A stretch of DNA of 32,605 nucleotides from Lachnospiraceae bacterium (GTDB taxonomy: Bacteria; Bacillota; Clostridia; Lachnospirales; Lachnospiraceae). The position numbers were made by a program, and so were the translations under genes. Below the pieces are notes generated by a model, which had not been told where the DNA came from, made no database searches, and worked only from the letters and a program-made list of their open reading frames with translations. This document shows, piece by piece, positions 22,626 to 29,450 of this stretch (its first letter is position 1; every line of letters starts with the position of its first letter). The stretch covers positions 1-32,605 of the forward strand of contig JAQYAY010000005.1 in assembly GCA_029338735.1 (NCBI GenBank), given 5' to 3'.

Positions 22626-24539
22626 TTATGCAAGTATCTTCTGGTGCTGTCTCAGATATTCAATAAAGCTCTGCTCATCAACAGGCTTGGAATACAGATA
22701 TCCCTGCTCATACTGACATTTGGCTTCATTTTTCAGCCAGTAATGCATATCCTCTGTCTCTACACCTTCGGTAACCATTGCAAAGCCTTTGCTGTGCATC
22801 ATATCATAGATTCTCGGAACCATCTCATCCTTGGTCCTGAAATAATCCCACAGAATTGATTTATCAATCTTGATGATCTTGAATGGCAGATTGGTGACCC
22901 GTATGATATTGGAATACCCTGTTCCGAAGTCATCCACAGAGAAAGATGCTCCCCTGCCGATAAGCGTAGACATCAGATGTATGAGCCTCTCCGCAGACAG
23001 ACTCGCCGTCTCTGTAATCTCGAAATTCAGATACTTCATATCCACATGATATCTGTCTGCAATCTGTATCAGATCATCTGGAAGCGAACGCTGCATACAC
23101 TGCATAGGAGACAGATTCACCTCTATATATTCGAGTCCCAGAGCATCCATGTCATTGTCCCTGATAAATCTGCACACATTTTCAAAGATGATCTTGCCAA
23201 ATTTCAGAATCGTACCATCCCGTTCAAATACAGGTATGAAGTCATCCGGAAATATGAGTCCCATATCCTTGTCATAGATCCTGGCCAGGGCCTCTGCAGA
23301 GTGTATCTGATCACTGTAATTGTCATAAATAGGCTGATAAAATACACGAACTCCGTCATTTTTCAGAGCTCTGTACAAAGCCCTGTTCAGCTTGTTCTTC
23401 TGTTCTGATTCTTCGACATCAGTCTTTGTGATCAGATCATACGGCTTCTTGTCATAATTTTTGGCACGTATTGAATCACAGGCAACCGTAAGCATCTCTG
23501 CAGAATAATCAAAGCCACATTCATCTGTCACTGTCTCTGTACGGAATGACAGGTCTGCTTTTTCACCGTCTATAAGTCTGTCCTTATGCAGGACAGTATC
23601 TATATATTCTTTTGTCTGTTCATAATGATCTTCATTGGTCTCAACTACTGCAAACAGACCTGTATGAAGATAGAATGTCAGCTTCTCTCTCCTGATCAGA
23701 TCCCTGCCAATCTCTCTCAGAAGGATATCAGTCTTTGACCTGCCGAATACTGAAAGAATAGATGAATATCCCTCGATCTGCATGAAAAAAGCAGTAAATG
23801 CATCACCCTTGAGGATGCGCTCAGTCATATAACGTCTGAAACCCTTGGTATTGTATGTATCAGTCTTTAGTTCATTGTCATTCTCGGAATTGACCATAGA
23901 CAGATAGATGATCACCAGAGAAATTGATATACCTGCGCTCATAAGCAGTCTTCCCGGCTCAATATAAACCTGATAATATGATACAAGTATCATTATTGCA
24001 TGTCCTGCAAACATGCTGTACCTGACTCTGCGAGGCATATAACGCCTTGCATTGATGATCTGTATGAGTCCGGCACAGATCTCAACTGCTATATAAGGGA
24101 AAATGAAATAATAATATCCCCATCCCCTCATATATCCATATTTTGTCACATCAAAAAGAATGCCTGTGAAAAAATTGGCCACAAGAACTGCATTCATACA
24201 CATGTACACGATCACACTGTATACTCGTGTGCGGTAATACCTGTCCTCCCATTCACAGGCTACTGCACTGCAGTACATACGCATACTGAAGAAAAACAGC
24301 AGCATAAAAGCAAAATAAATGGTGTTCAGTGTCATCTGCAGACCCAGATACTTTCCCCTGACCAGCATATCCATTCCTGTGGCTGCAATATCACTCACTA
24401 TAACCGCAAGCGAAAGGAATAAAAGATTCACGAAGAGCTTGCCACTCCGCATTGGCAGTACTCTCATTGACCTCAGATTGAGTAGTAATAATACTGAGAT
24501 CACAAGTGCTGCTATCTCATATTCAATAGACCATTGCAT
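22626..24539 (-). CDS. Membrane c-di-GMP phosphodiesterase: 7-8 TM sensor, degenerate GGDEF, EAL
   Basis: 637-aa inner-membrane protein. Residues 1-215 form seven to eight hydrophobic helices (7TM sensor-like). Residues about 225-375 have the GGDEF fold, but the signature site reads YLHTGLFAVV, so no cyclase activity. The EAL domain (385-637) keeps the catalytic set: Glu416 in SAEALARI, Asn in VNLSPMQ, Glu in ITETA, Asp536-Asp537 in VDDFGTGY, Lys557, Glu591 in TEGVET and Gln612 in YEQGYLYSKP. It should degrade c-di-GMP in response to a membrane or ligand cue. AAGG lies seven bases upstream of the ATG. It ends 20 bases before the GH94 phosphorylase, suggesting a link between sugar use and signalling. 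Confidence 0.92.
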   Translation of the reverse strand: MQWSIEYEIAALVISVLLLLNLRSMRVLPMRSGKLFVNLLFLSLAVIVSDIAATGMDMLVRGKYLGLQMTLNTIYFAFMLLFFFSMRMYCSAVACEWEDRYYRTRVYSVIVYMCMNAVLVANFFTGILFDVTKYGYMRGWGYYYFIFPYIAVEICAGLIQIINARRYMPRRVRYSMFAGHAIMILVSYYQVYIEPGRLLMSAGISISLVIIYLSMVNSENDNELKTDTYNTKGFRRYMTERILKGDAFTAFFMQIEGYSSILSVFGRSKTDILLREIGRDLIRREKLTFYLHTGLFAVVETNEDHYEQTKEYIDTVLHKDRLIDGEKADLSFRTETVTDECGFDYSAEMLTVACDSIRAKNYDKKPYDLITKTDVEESEQKNKLNRALYRALKNDGVRVFYQPIYDNYSDQIHSAEALARIYDKDMGLIFPDDFIPVFERDGTILKFGKIIFENVCRFIRDNDMDALGLEYIEVNLSPMQCMQRSLPDDLIQIADRYHVDMKYLNFEITETASLSAERLIHLMSTLIGRGASFSVDDFGTGYSNIIRVTNLPFKIIKIDKSILWDYFRTKDEMVPRIYDMMHSKGFAMVTEGVETEDMHYWLKNEAKCQYEQGYLYSKPVDEQSFIEYLRQHQKILA

Positions 24540-24586
24540 AAATAAACCTTAGCCTTCCGTGGCTGTCCCTTCTAGCCCATACTTCA

Positions 24587-25963
24587 TCAGAACGGATTTA
24601 TTTTCCCTGTCTTAATCCATTTCATGAATTTCTCTCCACATTCATACTCTTCGTTTCCGTCCATGAACATGTCTATTGTAACACCTAATCCGGATAAATA
24701 CATCACAAATTCCTGATATTTTTCAGAATTTTTTTTCATAGCCTTATTCCAATATGCGGCTGACATCTCTTTTTCTTCATCCTGTGTGGTATCTTCTATG
24801 ATGGCTCGTGCTTCAACTATTCTGTCACCCTTATCGGCAGACCCTTCGGATACCATCTGTGGCTCTTTGTAGTGCTGTCTTATGCATTCCCTGATCCAAC
24901 CCACATAGTTCTCAATGGGCTTGGACTGCGAATCAGCCAGTTTTACTGCACGCAGCACCTCTTTCTCATCATGCAATGCCTCCTTGAGAAGCATCCTGAC
25001 ATCATCGTCTGACAGGCCATTATGTCCTATAAGTGCCTCCATTGATTGTGGAAGATTAAATAGGGACATCTGCTCATATTGGTTGTTGGTTGCTTCAACC
25101 AGCTTCTTTTTCTCGCTGATTGCCTCTATTACCTTTTCTCCTGGATTGTTCCAGCTGATAATGAATTTGACAGCTACGATCTTGCCGCCTCTGCCTGCAG
25201 CTATAGGATTGTAATCGAATTTGACGTCACACTGCTCCCGCAATTCCTTCCTGGCTCTTTCAAGAACTCTTCGCCTGAAGTCTCCCCACTCATTAAATGA
25301 TTTCTCATTCGCTATTTCGACTATTCTGTCCCAGCTGGCACCATTCATCTTGGCTTTCTTAACTCTGGCTTCATCCATATTGACTACACCTATCATACAT
25401 TTGAGCTCAGAGAGTCCATAATCCTTGACCCAGTATGAGTTAGGATCACCCTTTTTCAGATGCCAGGCTTCAGATTTGATCAGCTCATAGATTCGGAATG
25501 AGTAATCACACTTGAATCTCAGCACATTTGCAAGTGAATAACTGGTATAGCTGCCCTTAATATTGTAAATAAACGGGGCTATCTTTTTATTAAATGTGAC
25601 AGTAAAAACCCCATCCTCATAGTGGGCATTGGTAATCATGGCCATGACTTCAAAATTTCCATTATTATCCTCAATTACCATCTGATGTCCTGTCATCGTC
25701 TTGGCTGTGGCTATCAGCTTCTTGTAAATATTGGTATCTGACTGTCGTCCCAGCAGCTTCTTGATCTCCGATGGATACAGAGTTGCTACAGGAGTATCTC
25801 CTTCCATCGTAAGCCTCGACAATGCTATTGATGTGAGTTTATTTTCAAGCAGTGAAGACTTGTACTTGGCTGTGATGATCTCCTTGCCCTTCATTACCTG
25901 GGCACGGGATTCCTCTTCTACCAGTTCATCCTCAACAGTCTTAGCTGACTTTTTTGATGGCAC
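24587..25963 (-). CDS. Rep_3-superfamily replication initiator
   Basis: 458-aa plasmid-type initiator. Two winged-helix domains typical of RepA/RepE/Pi proteins are suggested by NKLTSIALSRLTM, LYPSEIKKLLGRQSDTNIYKKLIATAKTM, and the hallmark TSYSLANVLRFKCDYSFRIYELIKSEAW, followed by LSELKCMIGV and FRRRVLERARKELREQCDVKFDY. The 150-residue C-terminal extension (from about 300) is less conserved. It should bind the TGGC-N6-TACT iterons upstream and start theta replication. The start is GTG at 25963 with AAAGGA about nine bases upstream. Two iterons flank its promoter, so it likely represses itself. Its presence with parA marks this DNA as a plasmid or chromid, not the main chromosome. Confidence 0.9.
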   Translation of the reverse strand: MPSKKSAKTVEDELVEEESRAQVMKGKEIITAKYKSSLLENKLTSIALSRLTMEGDTPVATLYPSEIKKLLGRQSDTNIYKKLIATAKTMTGHQMVIEDNNGNFEVMAMITNAHYEDGVFTVTFNKKIAPFIYNIKGSYTSYSLANVLRFKCDYSFRIYELIKSEAWHLKKGDPNSYWVKDYGLSELKCMIGVVNMDEARVKKAKMNGASWDRIVEIANEKSFNEWGDFRRRVLERARKELREQCDVKFDYNPIAAGRGGKIVAVKFIISWNNPGEKVIEAISEKKKLVEATNNQYEQMSLFNLPQSMEALIGHNGLSDDDVRMLLKEALHDEKEVLRAVKLADSQSKPIENYVGWIRECIRQHYKEPQMVSEGSADKGDRIVEARAIIEDTTQDEEKEMSAAYWNKAMKKNSEKYQEFVMYLSGLGVTIDMFMDGNEEYECGEKFMKWIKTGKINPF

Positions 25964-26003
25964 GAACTACTGTCCTTTCGTGGCTGAATCTACTTGTTAC
26001 GTT

Positions 26004-26035
26004 ACTATAAAAACACATCCCGAAAGATTTGTCAA
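26004..26035 (-). promoter_or_regulatory. Candidate rep promoter between two iterons
   Basis: Minus-strand TTGACA at 26030-26035; possible -10 boxes TTTATA (26006-26011, 18-base spacer) or TATAGT (26004-26009, 20-base spacer). An iteron in minus orientation (26044-26057) lies just upstream of the -35 box and one in plus orientation (25981-25994) just downstream of the start site, right beside the rep ribosome site. Initiator binding here would repress rep. Confidence 0.5.
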
Positions 26036-26076
26036 GGTTTTTAAGTAATTTCAGCCATTAATTATTATCCTTTTAA

Positions 26077-26237
26077 TGGCATAATCTACTGTTATAATGG
26101 CTATTTTTACTCTTATAATGGCAATAATTACTTGCCTTATTTCAGGCTTTATGTTTATCATGGCGTTAATTACTTACGCTCTGGCATAAAGTACTTTTAT
26201 CACTGCGTCAGTTACTTTAGTTATGGCCATTTTTACT
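26077..26237 (+). repeat. Phased iteron array, 21-bp period
   Basis: Sites begin at 26077, 26098, 26119, 26161, 26182, 26203 and 26224. All steps are 21 bases except one of 42, so every copy falls on one exact 21-bp lattice (two helix turns) with a single empty slot at 26140. Each copy is TGGC-N6-TACT (26203 has CTGC in place of TGGC). Same-face binding of an initiator is expected. Confidence 0.88.
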
Positions 26238-26410
26238 TATAATTGAATTTATTTTATAATTTGTCATTGCAGTCATGCCTGAAAAACGCCCTGATAAGTA
26301 ATTTGTGCCATAATATCAGCTATCTATGAGTATTTTCCGCCATACCTTGCATATCCTCATGCCATATCTTTATTTCATCTATGCCTGAATTTCAAGTATT
26401 TTCTGCCACC

Positions 26411-26452
26411 AAAAAAGCCGCAACATACTGATTTCAGTACATTTTGCGGCTT
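26411..26452 (-). terminator. Intrinsic terminator of the par operon
   Basis: Nine-pair stem AAGCCGCAA (26415-26423)/TTGCGGCTT (26444-26452) with an inner perfect TACTGA-TT-TCAGTA hairpin. The minus strand runs into six T's (26416-26411), so it stops leftward transcripts from parA and its partner before they enter the iterons. Confidence 0.8.
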
Positions 26453-26530
26453 ATATAAATAATAAATATTGTTGTTGTAGATCTTTAATAATATTGTCAG
26501 GCCATAATTCTGGCAATATTTACTTATAAA

Positions 26531-26977
26531 TCAGATCATCTTTTCCAGAATCTGATTTATAAGCTCATTTTCACTTATCTCATACTTTGCTGCTTCTTTC
26601 TGCAGATTGTTTAAAGCCAGATCTGATAGTAAAAAGCCTTTTCTATGGTTTCTGGTCTTCTTTTTTGTCGGTACAATGTATAAAAGACCATTGTTGACTG
26701 GTGATTCAACCTGATTTCTATCATTATTTAAGTAGTTGATGCCAGGATTATCTGAAAGAGGCTTTGAATTTTCTTCTTTGAGAGGCTGTTCTGGAGCTGT
26801 TTCAGACATTTTGGTAGATTTTGCCAGAGTTTCGGGCTTTTTAATGGCGGAATCTACTTCTTTTTTGTTATTGACAGTTGATTCAACCTGTTTTTTTGTC
26901 ACTTTCTGGTCTTCTTTTTCTTCCTCTTCTTTAATAGAAGCGAAAATATTTCCAGCCTTGGTTTTTGAGTTCTTCAT
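26531..26977 (-). CDS. ParA-partner DNA-binding protein, RHH-like C-terminus
   Basis: 148-aa protein encoded directly after parA with a one-base TAATG overlap and an AAGGAGG inside the parA end. Residues 1-105 are charged, Lys/Glu/Asn/Ser-rich and probably disordered. The C-terminal 40 residues (KGFLLSDLALNNLQKEAAKYEI, then SENELINQILEKMI) fit a ribbon-helix-helix dimer of the ParG/CopG kind. By position and build it should be the centromere-binding partner of ParA; a classical ParB with HTH and CTPase domains is absent. An iteron-like site (26845-26858) lies within the coding sequence. Exact family not recognised; the role is inferred from the operon. Confidence 0.75.
   Translation of the reverse strand: MKNSKTKAGNIFASIKEEEEKEDQKVTKKQVESTVNNKKEVDSAIKKPETLAKSTKMSETAPEQPLKEENSKPLSDNPGINYLNNDRNQVESPVNNGLLYIVPTKKKTRNHRKGFLLSDLALNNLQKEAAKYEISENELINQILEKMI
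26845..26858 (+). repeat. Iteron copy inside the ParA-partner gene
   Basis: TGGC-GGAATC-TACT, preceded by TTTTTAA, matches the origin consensus and especially the copy at 26077. It lies in the coding region of the partition partner, over 300 bases beyond the last origin copy. Confidence 0.6.
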
Positions 26978-27744
26978 TAGTTCTCCTCCTTGAGATCTTC
27001 TAAGAGTTCTTTTATAAGATTTGCGTAGTCTATTGCTGCATTACAGTTCGGATATTCATCAAATAGTCTTACCTGTCTTGATTGTGCTTCCTTGATCTGC
27101 TGACATGTACGGATGGACGTATTGAATACATTAAATCCCTGCTGCTTTCCTATTTCTGGCAGCTGATCATGAACTATTGTATCAAGTGCTGTTCTCTTAT
27201 CATATACAGTAAGAAGTACGCCATATATCTTCAAATCAGGATTTACGTCTTTAGCATCATTAATATTAGCCATTATCTGTGCCAGACCATCTATTGCAAA
27301 TTTTTCAGCCTTTAATGGTACAATTACACCATCTGAAGCTACCAGAGCGCTTGTCATGTAGAATCCTATATTTGGTGGCGTATCTATGATCACAAAGTCA
27401 TATCTGTCATTTATTGTAGAAAGTGCCTTCCTTAATAAAGTATAGTTCTTGATATGTGCTGCAAATTCACCCTCAATTCCTGCCAGATGGCTGTCTCCGG
27501 ATACTATATCACCGCTGTCTGTCGTCTGAATAGCCTCTTCTATGGTACAGTCTTCATGTAACAGGTCATACAAAGTGTTTGTATCTTCCTGTACAGCCTT
27601 ATATGTGCTAGATGTATTGCACTGTGGATCCATATCTATTATAAGAACTGTATATCCGCATTCCTGAAGACCATTTGCCAGACAAAGTGCTGTTGTAGTC
27701 TTTGCGACACCGCCTTTCTGATTCGCTATTGCAATAGTTGTCAT
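26977..27744 (-). CDS. parA: ParA/Soj-type partition ATPase
   Basis: 255-aa Walker-type ATPase that segregates low-copy replicons. The deviant Walker A KGGVAKTTTA has the signature Lys10 and Lys15; Walker A' LIIDMDPQCNTS and Walker B FVIIDTPPNIGFYM follow. Without an N-terminal HTH extension and at this length it fits the short Soj-like/type Ib class, which usually pairs with a small RHH partner, as seen here. AAAGGAG lies five to six bases before the ATG. Its upstream region has TATTCA repeats and faces the 757-bp AT-rich tract, a likely place for both autoregulation and the centromere. Confidence 0.95.
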   Translation of the reverse strand: MTTIAIANQKGGVAKTTTALCLANGLQECGYTVLIIDMDPQCNTSSTYKAVQEDTNTLYDLLHEDCTIEEAIQTTDSGDIVSGDSHLAGIEGEFAAHIKNYTLLRKALSTINDRYDFVIIDTPPNIGFYMTSALVASDGVIVPLKAEKFAIDGLAQIMANINDAKDVNPDLKIYGVLLTVYDKRTALDTIVHDQLPEIGKQQGFNVFNTSIRTCQQIKEAQSRQVRLFDEYPNCNAAIDYANLIKELLEDLKEEN

Positions 27745-27763
27745 GTATACTCCTTTGAATTTG

Positions 27764-27804
27764 TATTCATATTCACTTATTTTAGTCGTATGTTTATGTG
27801 AATA
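27764..27804 (-). promoter_or_regulatory. Candidate par operator, TATTCA repeats
   Basis: TATTCAT (27764-27770) and TATTCAC (27770-27776) in tandem and GTGAATA (27798-27804) inverted, 20-60 bases before the parA start. RHH partition proteins often repress through such short repeated sites. Confidence 0.4.
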
Positions 27805-27935
27805 TGTATTAGTATCTTTATTCTTCTTTTTGCTGTTACTTAGTATATGATATTTTTATTTTTATGTCAATTTTAATATGTATATATGCTCATATATTAA
27901 TATGTTATTTAATTTGCATATTTATTAGTGATCAT

Positions 27936-28010
27936 ATTATATAATGTATTAATATTCGACCTTTAATACGTATTATATAATGTATTATCATTAGATCTTT
28001 AATACGTATT
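27936..28010. repeat. Tandem direct repeat, two copies, 36-bp period
   Basis: Copy 1 at 27936-27974 and copy 2 at 27972-28010 share ATTATATAATGTATT, then ten variable bases, then CTTTAATACGTATT. Both conserved blocks contain palindromes (ATTATATAAT and AATACGTATT), so each unit offers two symmetrical binding sites. Confidence 0.8.
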
Positions 28011-28437
28011 TATAAGCATATTAGTGTTTAAATATTGCATTAGAATTATTATTTGATATTGTATACATAACCTAATACAAATATTAATAAGTGTTCTCAT
28101 TAACATAATGTATATATCATTATATATGTATTTGACGATAAATTAAAATGCAAATTATAAGATGCATGTAAATGATAAATAATAATTAGCAATCGTATTA
28201 ATATCCTAATATAAATTATATGTCTAACATCAAATACAACGTATAACCCATACAATTAATACTAAGATATAATTATAAGACTAATGCTAATATAAAATTC
28301 AACTTGGTATACAATCATTAATATGTAGGTGTATAAGACTATAACTACATATACTAATATATATTTTAATGTGTATGCTAATAAATATTAGAATGATATA
28401 TACGTATAATAAATTAGTATATCAATACGTCTCAATA

Positions 28438-28448
28438 TGTGGTAAAAT
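28438..28448 (+). promoter_or_regulatory. Extended -10 element before the TPR/AAA+ operon
   Basis: TGTGGTAAAAT, 53 bases before the start codon, identical to the elements at 4642-4652 and 8842-8852. The -35 region (TATCAA at normal spacing) is poor, as allowed with an extended -10. Confidence 0.45.
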
Positions 28449-28501
28449 GCTATTCGTAACAAGTAAAATATACCATAAAATAAGGCAGAAATACAGTATT
28501 T

Positions 28502-29425
28502 ATGATGACAGAAGCTAGAAAAAAAGAAGTAGAAGAGGGGCTGGAAAAGTCAAGAGAGCTCTTCAAAAACAGAAAGCTAGATGAAGCTCAGCAGACAATT
28601 GACGCACTAATTGATTCACTGACTGACGAAGAAGCAGTGATGGAAGATGATGATTATGAGTATATAGATTTCAAGTCACCGGTGGAAGAGGGCATATACA
28701 GATCAGAGAGAGACAGTATAGAAAACGAGAAAAAAGAATTAAGGGAAGAGGACAAGGTACAGAATGATGACGAAGATGCAGATGAAGAAAGCAATAAAGA
28801 AATCAGGCTGATAGATTTTCCAGTATCAAATATGTATGTACTGAGCGGAAGCATTGCAATGGAAAGAGAAGACTATGGTCATGCTCTTGAACAACTCGGT
28901 GAAGCGATGGACTGGAACCCTATAAATCCTGAGATAGCATTTGAATATGCAGAGGTAGTAAAGAGAATGGGGTCAGTAGATCAGTTCCTGGAGCTGACCA
29001 AGAGAATTTTTCCTCATATATATACTCCAGCTCAACTGGCACATGCATACAGGAATGTAGCATATTATTATGAATCCAAGCATGATGCGGATAAAGCACT
29101 TGCGATGCTTGCATTTTCTAATGGATTTGAAGAGTCAGAGGGCGCAAAAAGAGAAATTAATGCGATAATGAAGGATATAGGAGAAGAAAGCAGACAGATC
29201 AGTTCTGATGATATTAAAAAGATCTGTGAAGGCGACGATATCCCGTTCGGACCTGATGTAAACGTGATTCAGATGACTGGTGGAAATGGGCTGTATTTCT
29301 TCGATAAAAAGAATTACAATATGTCGAAATATTTCCTGACTCTGGCATACAATCTGACACATGCGCCACAGCTAAAAGAAAAGCTGGATGAAATAGACAA
29401 ATTACAGGAAAAAGAAGACAAGTAA
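28502..29425 (+). CDS. TPR-like acidic helical protein of unknown function
   Basis: 307-aa soluble protein, not assigned to a named family. Residues 1-45 are helical; 46-100 are a strongly acidic, low-complexity linker (DEDADEESNKE); from about 105 a helical repeat region begins with a TPR-like unit (MYVLSGSIAMEREDYGHALEQL, then a second helix through NPINPEIAFEYAEV), followed by paired helices to the end, the last being YFLTLAYNLTHAPQLKEKLDEI. Such repeats are protein-binding scaffolds. The ribosome site is poor (AAGG 17 bases upstream) and ATGATG offers two starts. It is 25 bases ahead of a Lon-like AAA+ gene, so the two likely form one unit, with this protein a possible adaptor or substrate receptor; that is inference. 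Confidence 0.8.
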   Translation: MMTEARKKEVEEGLEKSRELFKNRKLDEAQQTIDALIDSLTDEEAVMEDDDYEYIDFKSPVEEGIYRSERDSIENEKKELREEDKVQNDDEDADEESNKEIRLIDFPVSNMYVLSGSIAMEREDYGHALEQLGEAMDWNPINPEIAFEYAEVVKRMGSVDQFLELTKRIFPHIYTPAQLAHAYRNVAYYYESKHDADKALAMLAFSNGFEESEGAKREINAIMKDIGEESRQISSDDIKKICEGDDIPFGPDVNVIQMTGGNGLYFFDKKNYNMSKYFLTLAYNLTHAPQLKEKLDEIDKLQEKEDK

Positions 29426-29450
29426 TATCCAATTAGTATAAGGAGCGGAT

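Larger units (their letters stand above)
25964..26530. other. Probable replication origin: iteron-bearing region between rep and the par operon
   Basis: 567 bases without a gene, AT-rich, holding 13 sites matching TGGC-N6-TACT. Plus orientation: 25981, 26077, 26098, 26119, 26161, 26182, 26203 (degenerate, CTGC), 26224 and 26511 (first base of each 14-base site). Minus orientation: 26044-26057, 26297-26310, 26329-26342 and 26395-26408. Flanking bases are often AA or TA before and T or TT after. The layout, beside a Rep_3 initiator, is that of an iteron-controlled theta origin. An AT-rich stretch 26238-26275 may be the unwinding element. I saw no convincing full DnaA box. Confidence 0.8.
27745..28501. 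other. 757-bp extremely AT-rich non-coding tract, possible centromere/unwinding region
   Basis: No credible gene on either strand. The base use is far more AT-rich than anything else in the window. Short words recur throughout: TTAG/CTAA (about every 20-40 bases), TATTAATA, AATACGTA and ATATAT. It contains the 36-bp tandem repeat at 27936-28010. It sits between divergent parA and the TPR-like gene, so it holds both promoters; the rest could be the centromere bound by the RHH partner, or a DNA-unwinding region. The iteron consensus was not found here. Confidence 0.7.

Noticed and set aside
25964-26530. CRISPR array from regularly spaced repeats
   Set aside because: Repeats are short (14-base core), spacing is 21 bp with no unique spacers of usual length, there are no cas genes, and an initiator gene is adjacent: iterons explain it.
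26238-26530. DnaA boxes in the origin region
   Set aside because: Only partial matches to TTATCCACA (for example TTATCACTG) were found, not good enough to list.
28654-28854. Ser/Leu-rich minus-strand frame in the TPR-like gene
   Set aside because: Antisense of the Asp/Glu-rich linker; low complexity mirrors the acidic codons.
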